Positions 51,454 to 61,228 of a DNA stretch of 64,000 nt are shown in pieces; position 1 is the first letter of the stretch, and each line of letters opens with the position of its first letter. Made by a program: the position numbers and the translations under genes. The notes under the pieces were generated by a model. The model was given only the letters and a program-made list of their open reading frames with translations. It ran no database searches and was not told where the DNA came from. This DNA is from Gammaproteobacteria bacterium UBA2675 (GTDB lineage Bacteria; Pseudomonadota; Gammaproteobacteria; Pseudomonadales; Pseudohongiellaceae): assembly GCA_002354805.1 (NCBI GenBank), contig DEMH01000009.1, forward strand, positions 1-64,000, given 5' to 3'.

Positions 51454-53619
51454 TCAGATATCTTCCAGCATTTCTGCCGCAAGTTCAAAACGGTTGAGTA
51501 TTTCCTGATAGCGGCTGTTGGTCTGGTTGTTCAGATTGATCATCTCCGGGCGCAGCACGATGAACAGCTCAGTGCGCTCGTTATTGTCCTGCTGATAGCT
51601 GAACAGCCGGCCCAGGCCTGGTACCCGATTCAGGTACGGGACACCGGTATTCAGCCGGTCGTTGGTATTCTGGATCAGACCTCCAAGCACCACATTCTCG
51701 CCGTCACGGACAACCACGGAGGTTTCTATTTCCTGATTCTGGAAAATCGGATTCTGATTGATGCCTGCTGAGCCAGAAACAGATGACAACTCCTGACGTA
51801 TTGTCAGATTAACAACACCCTCTTCATTGATGCGGGGAGTGATCTGCAGTTCGATACCTGTTGGTCGGTACTGGATATTGGTGGTAGATCCGCCGACCCC
51901 AACTGTTTCACCCAACTGCACTGGCACCTCAGCACCAATACGAATCAGGCCTTCCTGATTATTGATCACAGTCAGTGAGGGTCTGGCCAGCAGCCGCACA
52001 TCGTTATTGATTGCGATGGCTTCCAGCGTCGCTTCAACTCTGGCGGCGCCATCAAGAAAGGCCCGGTTGAACAGCAATCCACCCAGTCCACCGGAACCAT
52101 CCTGATTGCGTGAAGGCAGAAACTCGGTTGTCACCCGTGTTGCCGTGCCATCAGCATTCTCAAGCACGCGCGACCAGTCAACGCCAAATGAGGTTTCATC
52201 TGTCAGCACAATCTGTGCGATCGCCGCATTGATCATTACCTGCAGCGGCGCGGTGTCCAGTTGACTGATGGTGGTCAAAAGCTGTCGATAGTCTCGCGGA
52301 TTGGCACGAATCAACAAACTGTTGGTGGGCTCATCGGCGACAATGCTGACGCGCAGATTGGCGGACACGGCGATGTTGCCAGAATTTGATGATGCAGGCT
52401 CAGACACTTGCGCCTGCTGTGTCGCAATCTGTTCTCCCTGCTCATTGATGATGATGACAGGCTCAGGCCTTGTGGGTTCATCGTCACTGTCACCGACTGG
52501 GCGCTGCTCCTCTTCATCCAGGCGAAATACCTCACTGAGGGTTTCTGCCAGCTCAACCGCATTCAGATTCTTGACACGATACTGAAATAGCTGCTCCGAC
52601 TGTTCTTCTCGATCCGCATCCAGTATACGAATCCAGCGCGCAAGCTCTTCGAATCCGCGAGCAGCCGGCGCTGTCACCAGCAGGGCATTGATGCGCTCAA
52701 GGCCCTTGACCTGATAAGACGGATTTTCGCCTTCTATCATCACCAGTATTTCTGTCAGCTCCTGGGCTACATCTGACGCCAGCGCATTGTTCAGCGGGTA
52801 GAGCTGCAGACCCTGGTTCTGGAATGGATCATCATCAACGACCACCAGGAGCTCGTTGATGCGCACCAGCTGAGATCGCGTGGCAGTAATCGCCAATGTA
52901 TTGCTGTTGGAAATGCGGACAATGCTGTCTTCTTCGTCAAGAATCGGGGCGAGTATGTTGGTGGCGCTGGGCGCAGAGACATAACGCAGAGGTGTAATCT
53001 GCATGATAAGCGCCGCAGTGCCCTGATCAAGTGAGTCGGGCGTGGCAATCTCAATCGGAACACTGTCAGTGCCGGACCTGGCGTACCAGACATTGCCAAC
53101 CTGCTCCAGTATGATACCGTGATTGCGAGTAAGCAATCTGATTAAAGGCCATACATCATCATAAGTTAACGGCCGGTTCTCTGCCGTACGTAAACTGACT
53201 CTGACATCTATTGACGGGTCTATGATAATGGACAGGTCAAGTGCGTCAGCAAGCTCTTCCAGTACTTCCCGCAGATCAGCCTGTTCATAGTTCAGTGCCA
53301 CGGTATTCTGGTCTGGCGGATTGACCGGAGAGGGAACCGGTTCAAGCCGATTCGAAACAGACACCTGGCGCCCATCCCGGTTGATTTCATCAATGAGTGC
53401 CTGCCTCTCTGCCGCAGCCTGCTCGGCAGAAGGCATATTACCGAGCATCTGGGGCGCGCTCTGGCTTGTCGCCTGCCCAGTTGTTGTCCCGGAAGAGGTG
53501 TTTTGATTCTGGCCAGCCGAACGACTGTCACTTGAATCAACACCAGCACATGAAGCCAGTCCGACTGCCAGACTCAGAGCCACTGTGCGCACTGTGAACT
53601 GTCGTAAGCTTATATTCAC
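51454..53619 (-). CDS. gspD: Type II secretion secretin GspD (lipoprotein form)
   Basis: Outer-membrane secretin of 721 aa. N-domains (about 95-450) are followed by the secretin core (about 460-690; VPYLNRVPGLGRLF near the end). Unlike most GspD proteins the signal peptide ends in a lipobox LASC (21-24), so Cys24 should be lipidated. A lipid-anchored secretin, as known for HxcQ of Pseudomonas, can reach the outer membrane without a separate pilotin. A Gln/Ser/Thr-rich linker (about 28-60) follows the lipid. A 71-nt gap separates it from gspF. Confidence 0.93.
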   Translation of the reverse strand: MNISLRQFTVRTVALSLAVGLASCAGVDSSDSRSAGQNQNTSSGTTTGQATSQSAPQMLGNMPSAEQAAAERQALIDEINRDGRQVSVSNRLEPVPSPVNPPDQNTVALNYEQADLREVLEELADALDLSIIIDPSIDVRVSLRTAENRPLTYDDVWPLIRLLTRNHGIILEQVGNVWYARSGTDSVPIEIATPDSLDQGTAALIMQITPLRYVSAPSATNILAPILDEEDSIVRISNSNTLAITATRSQLVRINELLVVVDDDPFQNQGLQLYPLNNALASDVAQELTEILVMIEGENPSYQVKGLERINALLVTAPAARGFEELARWIRILDADREEQSEQLFQYRVKNLNAVELAETLSEVFRLDEEEQRPVGDSDDEPTRPEPVIIINEQGEQIATQQAQVSEPASSNSGNIAVSANLRVSIVADEPTNSLLIRANPRDYRQLLTTISQLDTAPLQVMINAAIAQIVLTDETSFGVDWSRVLENADGTATRVTTEFLPSRNQDGSGGLGGLLFNRAFLDGAARVEATLEAIAINNDVRLLARPSLTVINNQEGLIRIGAEVPVQLGETVGVGGSTTNIQYRPTGIELQITPRINEEGVVNLTIRQELSSVSGSAGINQNPIFQNQEIETSVVVRDGENVVLGGLIQNTNDRLNTGVPYLNRVPGLGRLFSYQQDNNERTELFIVLRPEMINLNNQTNSRYQEILNRFELAAEMLEDI

Positions 53620-53690
53620 TTTCTGTCTCTCCTTGTGCCAGAAACCGTGCTGCCCTGGCCGCTCACAATAATGGCGATCTTGTCTGACTG

Positions 53691-54893
53691 TCAGAATTCC
53701 ACTGCGTTCATGCTGAATACCGCAGACAACATCGTAATGGTGATTCCACCGACGGCGATGCCCAGTATCAATATCAATCCCGGCTGCAATGCTGCGACCA
53801 GCCTCGCCATCTGATTTTTTACGTTCTGGTCAAATGTCTCGGCTGTTTGTACCAGGATACTGCCTGTGCGCCCTGACTCTTCCCCTACGGCAACCAGTTG
53901 GTGCAGTAATGTTGGGAAAGCCCCCGTTCGCTCGAGTGCAATACCAAGTCCACTTCCACCACGTACGTCCTCTTCGACTCGATGCAGTAATCGGCTGAGT
54001 TCAGTATTGCCCACAACCTCTCTGGAAACTCGTAGCGCGCGAATCAATGGAATGCCGGCACCCAGCAGTGCGCCTAGCGTGCGCGCGAACACGGCGCACT
54101 CTCGATAAAGCAACAGTTTGCCCATTAGCGGCACGCGGAGCAGCAGGGCATCCTTGCGAAGTTTGCGTTGCGGATCACGATCCTGCATCAGCCACCAGTA
54201 AACAAGTGCCACTACTCCCACTATAAGCAGCCAGCCATAGCTTTTTATGAAATCACTCAGCGCCAGCAGGAATGCGGCCGACGCAGGCACTTCGGTGCCC
54301 GCATCTTCAAACATGACTGCGAACTGCGGTATCACGAATACAAGCAGCAAGAATACAGATATGATGCCAGTAATGAGCAGCACAATCGGGTACACCATGG
54401 CGGACACAATCGCCTGCCGATTCTTGGCACTGGTCTCCAGAAAATCTGCCAGGCCCGGCAGCAGTTTGTGCAGTATGCCGCCTTCTTCTCCAGCACGGAC
54501 AATATTGATATACATCTTCGAGAACACATCGGGCCGCTGCTCCATGGCATCCGCCAGGCTCCTGCCCTCCTTTACGTCTTTGCGCATGGCCTTGACCAGC
54601 TGTTGCATGGCCAGTGACTCGGTAATGCCTTCCAGCAACCGCAGCGCCTTGTCCAGTGGTACTCGAGCCTCTGTCAATGTGCGCAGGCCGTTCGTGAAAT
54701 CCAGCACATCACTGGCGCGAATCTTTTTGCCGTGCCGACGGCCGGTGTTTTTGTCGGCCACTGCCTCAAGCCTGACCGGGATCAACTGACGGCCCTGCAG
54801 CACTCGCACAGCATCACGTTCGGATTCAGCTGACAGCTGACCCGACTGAACATTGCCACTGGCATCACAGGCCTGATAGTTGAAGTTCATCAT
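53691..54893 (-). CDS. gspF: Type II secretion inner-membrane platform protein GspF
   Basis: Polytopic protein of 400 aa with two related halves (about 60-180 and 260-385), each with the GspF-type TM hairpin (for example VSAMVYPIVLLITG and VAALQPGLILILGIAVGGI). An N-terminal cytoplasmic segment of about 55 aa binds the GspE ATPase. Its start overlaps the gspE stop by 4 nt. Confidence 0.94.
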   Translation of the reverse strand: MMNFNYQACDASGNVQSGQLSAESERDAVRVLQGRQLIPVRLEAVADKNTGRRHGKKIRASDVLDFTNGLRTLTEARVPLDKALRLLEGITESLAMQQLVKAMRKDVKEGRSLADAMEQRPDVFSKMYINIVRAGEEGGILHKLLPGLADFLETSAKNRQAIVSAMVYPIVLLITGIISVFLLLVFVIPQFAVMFEDAGTEVPASAAFLLALSDFIKSYGWLLIVGVVALVYWWLMQDRDPQRKLRKDALLLRVPLMGKLLLYRECAVFARTLGALLGAGIPLIRALRVSREVVGNTELSRLLHRVEEDVRGGSGLGIALERTGAFPTLLHQLVAVGEESGRTGSILVQTAETFDQNVKNQMARLVAALQPGLILILGIAVGGITITMLSAVFSMNAVEF

Positions 54894-56380
54894 AGCCCGC
54901 TGACCGCCCCGGCGCGCGTCACACGGACCACCTCTTCAGGTGTGGTGAGCCCGGCCGCGAGTTTCTCCAGCGCGTCTTCACGCAGCGTCTTCATGCCTTC
55001 GGCAATCGCCTGTTCACGAATGACATTTGCATCAGAGCCCACAGCGATCTCATGACGAATGGCGTCGGACATGACCAGTAATTCATAAAGGCCAATTCGA
55101 CCCCGGTAGCCGGTGCCACCACAACGCTCACAGCCCTGGCCTTTGCGGGCCAACGGATAATCCGCGGCATCGACTTTAAGCACGGCGGCTTCATCAGCTG
55201 TCAACTTATGTGGCTGCCCGCAGTCGGGACAAATGCGTCGCACCAGCCGCTGGGCCTGGACGCAGAGCAGACTGGAGCTGATCAGATAGCCTTCCACACC
55301 CATGTCCTGCAATCGCGTAATGGCGCCAGCCGCATCGTTGGTATGCAGGGTTGAAAAAACAAGGTGACCTGTCAGCGCCGACTCAATCGCAATCTCTGCA
55401 GTTTCGTGATCGCGGATTTCACCGACCATGATGACATCAGGGTCCTGACGGACAATGGATCGCAAACCGGCCGCAAAATTCAATCCGATGGCGGCATTGG
55501 CCTGAATTTGTGTGATGCCTTCCATTTGATACTCTACCGGGTCTTCCACGGTGATAATCTTGGTAGTCTGGTCGTTAATCTTTTCGAGAGTGGCGTAGAG
55601 TGTTGTGGTCTTGCCACTACCGGTAGGGCCGGTGATCAGTATCATGCCGTGGGGTTGATTAATCAGACTCTGATAGCTGCGCAGGATATTCTCCGGCATA
55701 CCCAACTGCTGGAGGCTGACGGCCGTGTCACTGCGATCGAGGATACGCAACACGATGGACTCACCGTGGACGCCGGGCAGAGTTGAGACACGCATGTCAA
55801 GATGTTTGCTGCCCAGTTTGTAGTCGATGCGGCCGTCCTGTGGCAGACGTTTTTCGCCAATGTCCAGGCGCGCCATCAATTTCAGTCGCGATGCAACAGC
55901 GGTGGTGATTTTTACCGGCAGGCGCTCAATGCGGTGCATGATGCCGTCGACACGGCATCTTACTTCCAGATGTTCCTCATTGGGCTCGAAGTGTATGTCA
56001 CTGGCATTAATATCCAGCGCACGTGCAAACAGGTGATTCACCAGACGAATGATGGGTGCTTCGGAGGCAAGATCCTTAAGCTCTTCATCGTCCTCATAGC
56101 CGGAAACAAACACATCATCGTTGCCGGTTTCAATATTCGGTGACAATTCTGCGCGCCAGTGGCGGATCAGTCGGCGTACTTCTTCAGCGCCGGCTTCGCG
56201 GAATGACACTTCTGCCTGCATGACAAACCGAATCTGGTGTCGTAGCTCGATATCAGGTGCCACCTCACACAGTAATATATGCGACTGGCTGAAATCCTGC
56301 GCCGGCACGATACCAGCCGGCTCAAGCAGTTGGCTGAAAACCGGCAGCGAGAGAGCAGGGTGCTGTTGAGTCTGCGCCAT
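54890..56380 (-). CDS. gspE: Type II secretion ATPase GspE
   Basis: Cytoplasmic hexameric ATPase, 496 aa, driving pseudopilus assembly. Walker A GPTGSGKT (251-258), Asp box near 278-281 (VEDP), Walker B region VGEIRD (319-324), His box STLHTND, and a four-cysteine zinc domain (CPDC 384-387, CERC 417-420). Shares one base with the gspM stop and overlaps gspF by 4 nt. Confidence 0.96.
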   Translation of the reverse strand: MAQTQQHPALSLPVFSQLLEPAGIVPAQDFSQSHILLCEVAPDIELRHQIRFVMQAEVSFREAGAEEVRRLIRHWRAELSPNIETGNDDVFVSGYEDDEELKDLASEAPIIRLVNHLFARALDINASDIHFEPNEEHLEVRCRVDGIMHRIERLPVKITTAVASRLKLMARLDIGEKRLPQDGRIDYKLGSKHLDMRVSTLPGVHGESIVLRILDRSDTAVSLQQLGMPENILRSYQSLINQPHGMILITGPTGSGKTTTLYATLEKINDQTTKIITVEDPVEYQMEGITQIQANAAIGLNFAAGLRSIVRQDPDVIMVGEIRDHETAEIAIESALTGHLVFSTLHTNDAAGAITRLQDMGVEGYLISSSLLCVQAQRLVRRICPDCGQPHKLTADEAAVLKVDAADYPLARKGQGCERCGGTGYRGRIGLYELLVMSDAIRHEIAVGSDANVIREQAIAEGMKTLREDALEKLAAGLTTPEEVVRVTRAGAVSGL

Positions 56381-56967
56381 TACTCCGCCTCCTCAGTATC
56401 GTTCTGTCGACTGAAACCGACCACGGTAATGTCGCCAATAAACTGATTGCGCGCTCGGCGCATACTAAAGTCCTGCACCGCCAGATATGGCCTGGACTGG
56501 TCGAGCACGCGCAAAAAATTCATGATGGATTGCTGGTTGTCCATCACGAATGACAGACTCTGCTCCAGTTTGGTCCAGTCTCCGCTGCTTTCAGTTTCTG
56601 CCAGCTCTGTCGACGTGATATTTATGCCGGACTGCGTGGCGTGCTGGCGAATAAGACGCTGAATGGAAGCTGTCAGCATCGGTGCTGTCCCGGACTCAAA
56701 CAGCATGTCGTCCAATCTTTCACGTTGCTCGTTGGTCTGTGCGGCTCGCGCCTGCCATTGCTCAGTCTCCTCCAGCAGGCGTTGTTCACGTTCAATATCG
56801 GTAAGCAGCTGTTCAATCTGTGTTGCGCGATTCTGATAAATTGACTGCAGTGCAGGGATGCCGTTGCTGAGCACCAGCAATAGCGCAACGGCCAGCGCCA
56901 GTCGCAGAATATTCCGCTCCCTGTTATTCAGCGGACGGCTGTTTAATTGGCGAAACTTGCTGATCAC
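56380..56967 (-). CDS. gspM: GspM/PilO-like type II secretion protein
   Basis: A 195-aa bitopic inner-membrane protein: one TM helix (about 20-38, ILRLALAVALLLVLSNGIP), a coiled coil (about 45-95) and a periplasmic ferredoxin-like domain. The GTG at 56967 overlaps the gspL stop as GTGA and has GGAGG just upstream, so I prefer it to the ATG seven codons earlier. Assignment rests on topology and operon position more than on motifs. Confidence 0.75.
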   Translation of the reverse strand: MISKFRQLNSRPLNNRERNILRLALAVALLLVLSNGIPALQSIYQNRATQIEQLLTDIEREQRLLEETEQWQARAAQTNEQRERLDDMLFESGTAPMLTASIQRLIRQHATQSGINITSTELAETESSGDWTKLEQSLSFVMDNQQSIMNFLRVLDQSRPYLAVQDFSMRRARNQFIGDITVVGFSRQNDTEEAE

Positions 56968-58232
56968 CGCGCCTCCGGAAAGTACCATTCCTGATAGGCT
57001 GGAAAGTTTACATCCGCCAATCTGAGATCGATGTAATAGTTTTGGTTGCTTGTGGCTCGCGCAAAATCCACTTCAGTAAACATGGGGTTCTGCTCCAGTG
57101 CTTCAAGCAGGTTTTGCGGGTCTTCACTTTGACCTTCGAGGCTGATGTAACCTGCCTCGATCTCGATGGAGCTCAGGTAGCCCGGGGTAATGATCTGCTG
57201 CAGTGTCATCAGCACATCCTGAAGATTCTGTCTGGGAAACTCCGACAGCACACCCCATTGTTGTTCAAAGTCACGCACGGTGGCCTGCGCCTCGCGTGCC
57301 GGTTGCGATTGCTGGCGAAGGTTGTCCAGTCGCGACTCGAGGCGGCTGATCTGAAAAGTCTGAAACAGAAACGGCAGCAACACCAACGCGGCAACACCGG
57401 CTGCCAGCGCTGACAGGGTTGTGCGCCGTTTGCCTTTCGTGAATCGACGCCTGGCAGCCAGTGCCGCAGGTGGATTGATCATAAAAGGCGCCAGATTCTT
57501 TTCCAGAGAGTCGTCTGCCGCTGCCTTGAGTGCCATTAGACAGCTATCGGCATCGCTGACGTGATGGACTGTGCCGATAGAATATTGTTTCAGCAGCTCA
57601 TCCCATTCCTGCCGGAAAGCAAGCTCAGCAAGGTCCTGAGTGCGGGTTTGCACAAATGCTTTCAGTTGTCCGTCAGTTTTCGCGACCAGAGCTGTATCCT
57701 GTCCATCCTGATCGACTACCACAGCTTCCTGGTCTGCGATCAGTCCTATGGCCAGGGCGCGGGGAGTAACGGCCGACAGAAACAGGGACTGATCTGCAAA
57801 TGCTTTGAACAGAGCCTCCAGCTTCTGCTCCGGCATCCAGAGCGCCAGCACCGGATTGTCAGGATCAACAGCAAGGGCCAGGGGCTCCTCAAAGGCGGGC
57901 AGCATGCTGGTGCCCTGCAGCTTCAGGGCGGAACGAAGGGCATCAGGTGCCAGGCCCGGCAGATTCACACCAGTGGTGATAAAACCTGAAGCTGGGAGCA
58001 ACAGGAGTATGTTGGCCGCGGCATCCTCATCTTCGTGAATCAGCTGGCGCGCGGCTGCAGCGAGTTCGTCAGGGTCTGATGCGTCACTAACTGACTGGCT
58101 GCGACCGTCGGATACAAGGTATACCCTGTGCTCATGCAGCATGAGCAGCGTATTGATATTTTTCAGCAATGCGTCGCCGCTGTGCTGGCGGCCCCATGCA
58201 CGCATTGTTTCCAGAAGCTCATCGAGGCCCAT
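56964..58232 (-). CDS. gspL: GspL/PilN-like type II secretion protein
   Basis: A 422-aa inner-membrane protein: an actin-like cytoplasmic region (about 1-265) that in GspL docks GspE, one TM helix (about 290-310, LSALAAGVAALVLLPFLF) and a periplasmic coiled coil plus ferredoxin-like domain (about 310-415). First gene of the operon here. The ATG at 58232 has AGGGA 7 nt upstream; a GTG at 58298 would lengthen it by 22 residues. Divergent in sequence, so the call is by topology and context. Confidence 0.75.
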   Translation of the reverse strand: MGLDELLETMRAWGRQHSGDALLKNINTLLMLHEHRVYLVSDGRSQSVSDASDPDELAAAARQLIHEDEDAAANILLLLPASGFITTGVNLPGLAPDALRSALKLQGTSMLPAFEEPLALAVDPDNPVLALWMPEQKLEALFKAFADQSLFLSAVTPRALAIGLIADQEAVVVDQDGQDTALVAKTDGQLKAFVQTRTQDLAELAFRQEWDELLKQYSIGTVHHVSDADSCLMALKAAADDSLEKNLAPFMINPPAALAARRRFTKGKRRTTLSALAAGVAALVLLPFLFQTFQISRLESRLDNLRQQSQPAREAQATVRDFEQQWGVLSEFPRQNLQDVLMTLQQIITPGYLSSIEIEAGYISLEGQSEDPQNLLEALEQNPMFTEVDFARATSNQNYYIDLRLADVNFPAYQEWYFPEAR

Positions 58233-58323
58233 CGGGCGGTCCCTGTTGTTATATACCCATTGTCTGACGCAAAACGGCAGCAGAAAGTTTGCCGGCACGA
58301 TATTATCAGTTTGGCAGGGGTAT

Positions 58324-60420
58324 TCAACGAGGGCGAATGACCCGGTTTCGACCTGACTGCTTGGCCTGATAGAGAGACTGGTCCGCCCTGTCGAACAGTG
58401 TCTCGGGGGTGTCGTCGCGCTGCGCTGGGACTACGCCGATAGACACGGTAATTTCAACTTTCTCTTCGCGGAAATGAAAGGGAATTGCACTGATCGCCTC
58501 ACGCAGCCGATTGAGTGTGTATTCTGCGTCAGGCGGACGGATATCAGGCAGCAGAATGACAAACTCCTCACCGCCGTAGCGGGCCACAAAATCCTGTTCA
58601 CGCAGGCGAGAGGCGATCTCGCGAGCAATGATCTTCAGCACCTTGTCGCCGGCAAGATGACCGAAACTGTCATTGATGTTCTTGAAATGATCAACGTCCA
58701 GCACCGCCAGGCACAGCGCTCGATCTTCCTGCTGACTTGGACGGTCAGGCTGACGCTGCCATTGGCCCAGCAAAACACGAATGCGCTCGTTGTAGGCGCT
58801 GCGGTTTGGCAATTCTGTCAGTGTGTCAGTGGCCGCTGCTGATTGCTGCCGGGACAGATGAACACGCAGTTCCCGAGACTCTGACTCCAGTGCGGCAATA
58901 CGCTCAATCAGGTCGCCCATTTCCTGCGTCGCCTCTGAGTGCTCACGATGCCGCTGGTGTTTGAACCCATCCAGAGACTTCAGGATGCCATCAATCTGCG
59001 ACTGCACCGATTGCCGCAGACCAGTGATGTCCAGAGAATCATTCTGCACGGCCCGCGCGATATCTTCGACCTGGCCACGCACCTGGGAATCCATCGCTGC
59101 GTCGCTTTCTGCACTGCTGGCAGCCTGGGCTTTGGCATTATCGACAAACGCCTGGACCTGGGCGAGGCTTTCAGTGACATCGCTTAAAAATGTCTGAAAC
59201 TCGGTACGTTGTTGATCTGCTGCAGTTCGCAGGATATGCAGTATTTCCTCCAGCACAGCGACAAAATCGTACCAGTTGAGACCTTTTAGAATATTGCGAC
59301 GCACGGCATCGACGATGGAATAGGACTCGGAGCTGATGTGGATGGCTTCCAGAATTCTCAGCAGGATTGGTTCTACATGGCCGGCAATATAAGAAAACGC
59401 TGGCTCTGACAGTCCGGAGCGATCGCGTACCAGTTCTCCCTCTAAGCTGGCGTCTTCTTCCTCTTCTACTACGACTTCTGTCTGAACCTGCAGGTGAAGA
59501 GCATGGTCACGCTCGCGGTAACCATCCTGTTGAGCATTGGCGCCATTGGCAGTTGTACTTGAATCTGAGGGCTCGAGGTCAGCTTGTGCCTGCAGACCAT
59601 CGCTTTGCAGTTTAACTGCAGAGCCGTTAGCAGCAGCCGCAGCGCTGCTCTGCTGTCTCGGGGCTTCCTGCGACTGAGTGGTTTTGTGCAGCGGTGCACT
59701 TTGCTGTGCTTGAAGGCTGTCATCCAGCTGAAGGGCTTCGTCGCGACTGCCAGTTCCCGACGCCTGGCCGTCAATCGCATTGCTCACGATATCGCCCGAA
59801 GGCGGTTCGGTGCTGGCAGGAGTATCTGATGAGTCACTGCTGCCAAACATCCGCTTCCAGAAACCTGCTGACTGGCCAGAATCGTCTCCGCGAGCTGCCT
59901 GCTCACGTTTTTGTTCCTGCTCAAGCATCGAATGAACAGCTTCGCGCAGAATATCAATAAACTGACGTATCAGGCCGGCATGTTGCTGTGTGTCATCAAG
60001 GCGCGCAGAAAGGTTTTGGGAGAACTTCCTGAGTTGTCGGCGGGTGGTTTTTGGCAGCGGCAACTTGTCCAGCTCGGCTATGCTGCTGGAGAAGGCCTGC
60101 TGTAGTGCTACATTGCTGGCGTTTTTTTCATTGTCGAGCCGAATAATCGACTTCTCGATCTGCTCGAGCAGCAGCTCTAGCCCGACTTCCCGGTCATCAT
60201 TACGGAGGGTTTTTCGTAGTTCGGCCAGCTGACGATCCAGCTGCGGGGCATGACCATCGCCTGCCAGGCTGACACCCAGCAGGCCACGGCGCAAAAGCTT
60301 GATACGACTGTTGAGCAGCTTTTCACGCTGCTCCTGGTCTTCCAGCGCATCCAGAAACTTGCGTTTCCAGCGTTGCGCCTCGTCGCCGCCATTGTCATTG
60401 CCATAGTTGTGCTGTGGCAT
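58324..60420 (-). CDS. Diguanylate cyclase (DgcH-like)
   Basis: Soluble 698-aa protein. The N-terminal 180 residues are helical with RRGLLGVSLAGDG near 44-56. A low-complexity Ser/Gln/Ala linker (about 180-300) and a helical region (about 320-520) precede the GGDEF domain (about 535-698). The active site is GGEEF (616-620) and an inhibitory RxxD site lies five residues before it (Arg607, Asp610), so it should make c-di-GMP with product feedback. Gene order polA-engB-cytochrome c4-dsbA-this gene resembles that around Pseudomonas aeruginosa DgcH, so orthology is likely. It lies upstream of the type II secretion operon (91-nt gap). Confidence 0.88.
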   Translation of the reverse strand: MPQHNYGNDNGGDEAQRWKRKFLDALEDQEQREKLLNSRIKLLRRGLLGVSLAGDGHAPQLDRQLAELRKTLRNDDREVGLELLLEQIEKSIIRLDNEKNASNVALQQAFSSSIAELDKLPLPKTTRRQLRKFSQNLSARLDDTQQHAGLIRQFIDILREAVHSMLEQEQKREQAARGDDSGQSAGFWKRMFGSSDSSDTPASTEPPSGDIVSNAIDGQASGTGSRDEALQLDDSLQAQQSAPLHKTTQSQEAPRQQSSAAAAANGSAVKLQSDGLQAQADLEPSDSSTTANGANAQQDGYRERDHALHLQVQTEVVVEEEEDASLEGELVRDRSGLSEPAFSYIAGHVEPILLRILEAIHISSESYSIVDAVRRNILKGLNWYDFVAVLEEILHILRTAADQQRTEFQTFLSDVTESLAQVQAFVDNAKAQAASSAESDAAMDSQVRGQVEDIARAVQNDSLDITGLRQSVQSQIDGILKSLDGFKHQRHREHSEATQEMGDLIERIAALESESRELRVHLSRQQSAAATDTLTELPNRSAYNERIRVLLGQWQRQPDRPSQQEDRALCLAVLDVDHFKNINDSFGHLAGDKVLKIIAREIASRLREQDFVARYGGEEFVILLPDIRPPDAEYTLNRLREAISAIPFHFREEKVEITVSIGVVPAQRDDTPETLFDRADQSLYQAKQSGRNRVIRPR

Positions 60421-60473
60421 GTTTCAGTATCCAGAGAGTGGCCTTGAATACCTGAGGCGACCTGTCAATTGAA

Positions 60474-61118
60474 TTACTGGGCGCTGCGCTCCTGTTCTAC
60501 CAGGTAGTCAACGATGGCCAGCATGTCCTGCTGTGTGCGGACAGCTTCATTGGTCGTAACCAGATATTTGCCGTTAACAATCACGTTAGGTGTGCTGCGA
60601 ATCTGGTAGTCAGACATTTTGCTTTCTGCCTGATTCACTTTGGTACGCACCTGGAACGAGTTGAATGCCCGCGAGAATGCTTCTTCGTCCACGCCGTGGG
60701 CGGCAAACAGTTCAGCCAGCTGGCGCTCATTCTGCAAACGATTGCGCTGCAGATTGATGGCATCAAAGATCGGTCCATGTACTGTATCGACCACACCAAG
60801 ATTTTCTGCAGTGTAATAGGCCTGGGCGTGGATCTTCATAAGGTCGTTCCAGATGGCAGGAAAGCGCAGATAGTCGACGTCTTCAGGGGCGTTTTCGGCC
60901 CAGTGATCAACCAGTGGCTGAAAGCGGAAACAGTGGCCGCAGCCATACCAGAACACTTCGAGCACTTCGATTTTTTCCGCATCATTGGTGCGGACCGGCG
61001 CTGGCAGGGTTTCATAGTGGGTGCCATCAACATAAAGAGCGGGCTGCGCCCAGACAGCAGAAGCCAGCAGACTCAGGACACTGGCGGTGATGGCGGCTTT
61101 CAGGAACTGCTTGATCAT
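60474..61118 (-). CDS. dsbA: Thiol:disulfide interchange protein DsbA
   Basis: Periplasmic oxidase that introduces disulfides, 214 aa. The signal peptide ends near residue 24 (VWAQ). The active site is CGHC (60-63) rather than the usual enterobacterial CPHC. A cis-proline loop (RSTPNVIV) and a DsbA-type helical insertion are present. The Gly at the second position resembles protein disulfide isomerase and is known to shift redox potential in engineered DsbA variants. It lies between cytochrome c4 and the diguanylate cyclase. Likely clients nearby are the disulfide-rich matrixin and type II secretion substrates. Confidence 0.93.
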   Translation of the reverse strand: MIKQFLKAAITASVLSLLASAVWAQPALYVDGTHYETLPAPVRTNDAEKIEVLEVFWYGCGHCFRFQPLVDHWAENAPEDVDYLRFPAIWNDLMKIHAQAYYTAENLGVVDTVHGPIFDAINLQRNRLQNERQLAELFAAHGVDEEAFSRAFNSFQVRTKVNQAESKMSDYQIRSTPNVIVNGKYLVTTNEAVRTQQDMLAIVDYLVEQERSAQ

Positions 61119-61185
61119 ATCCTACTCCACATTGTTATCAGAGGTAGTCGGTACTTTAGGGATCGTTACTGTAACACCGATTAAA

Positions 61186-61219
61186 GCGCCTGCCGCCTGA
61201 ATAGGGGCTGAACAGGCGC
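61186..61219 (-). terminator. Possible terminator after cytochrome c4
   Basis: GCGCCTG (61186-61192) and CAGGCGC (61213-61219) form a 7-bp stem with a 20-nt loop, followed on the minus strand by TTTAAT. The tract is short, so the call is weak. A GTTAC-T-GTAAC palindrome follows toward dsbA. Confidence 0.4.
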
Positions 61220-61228
61220 GATTTTGTC

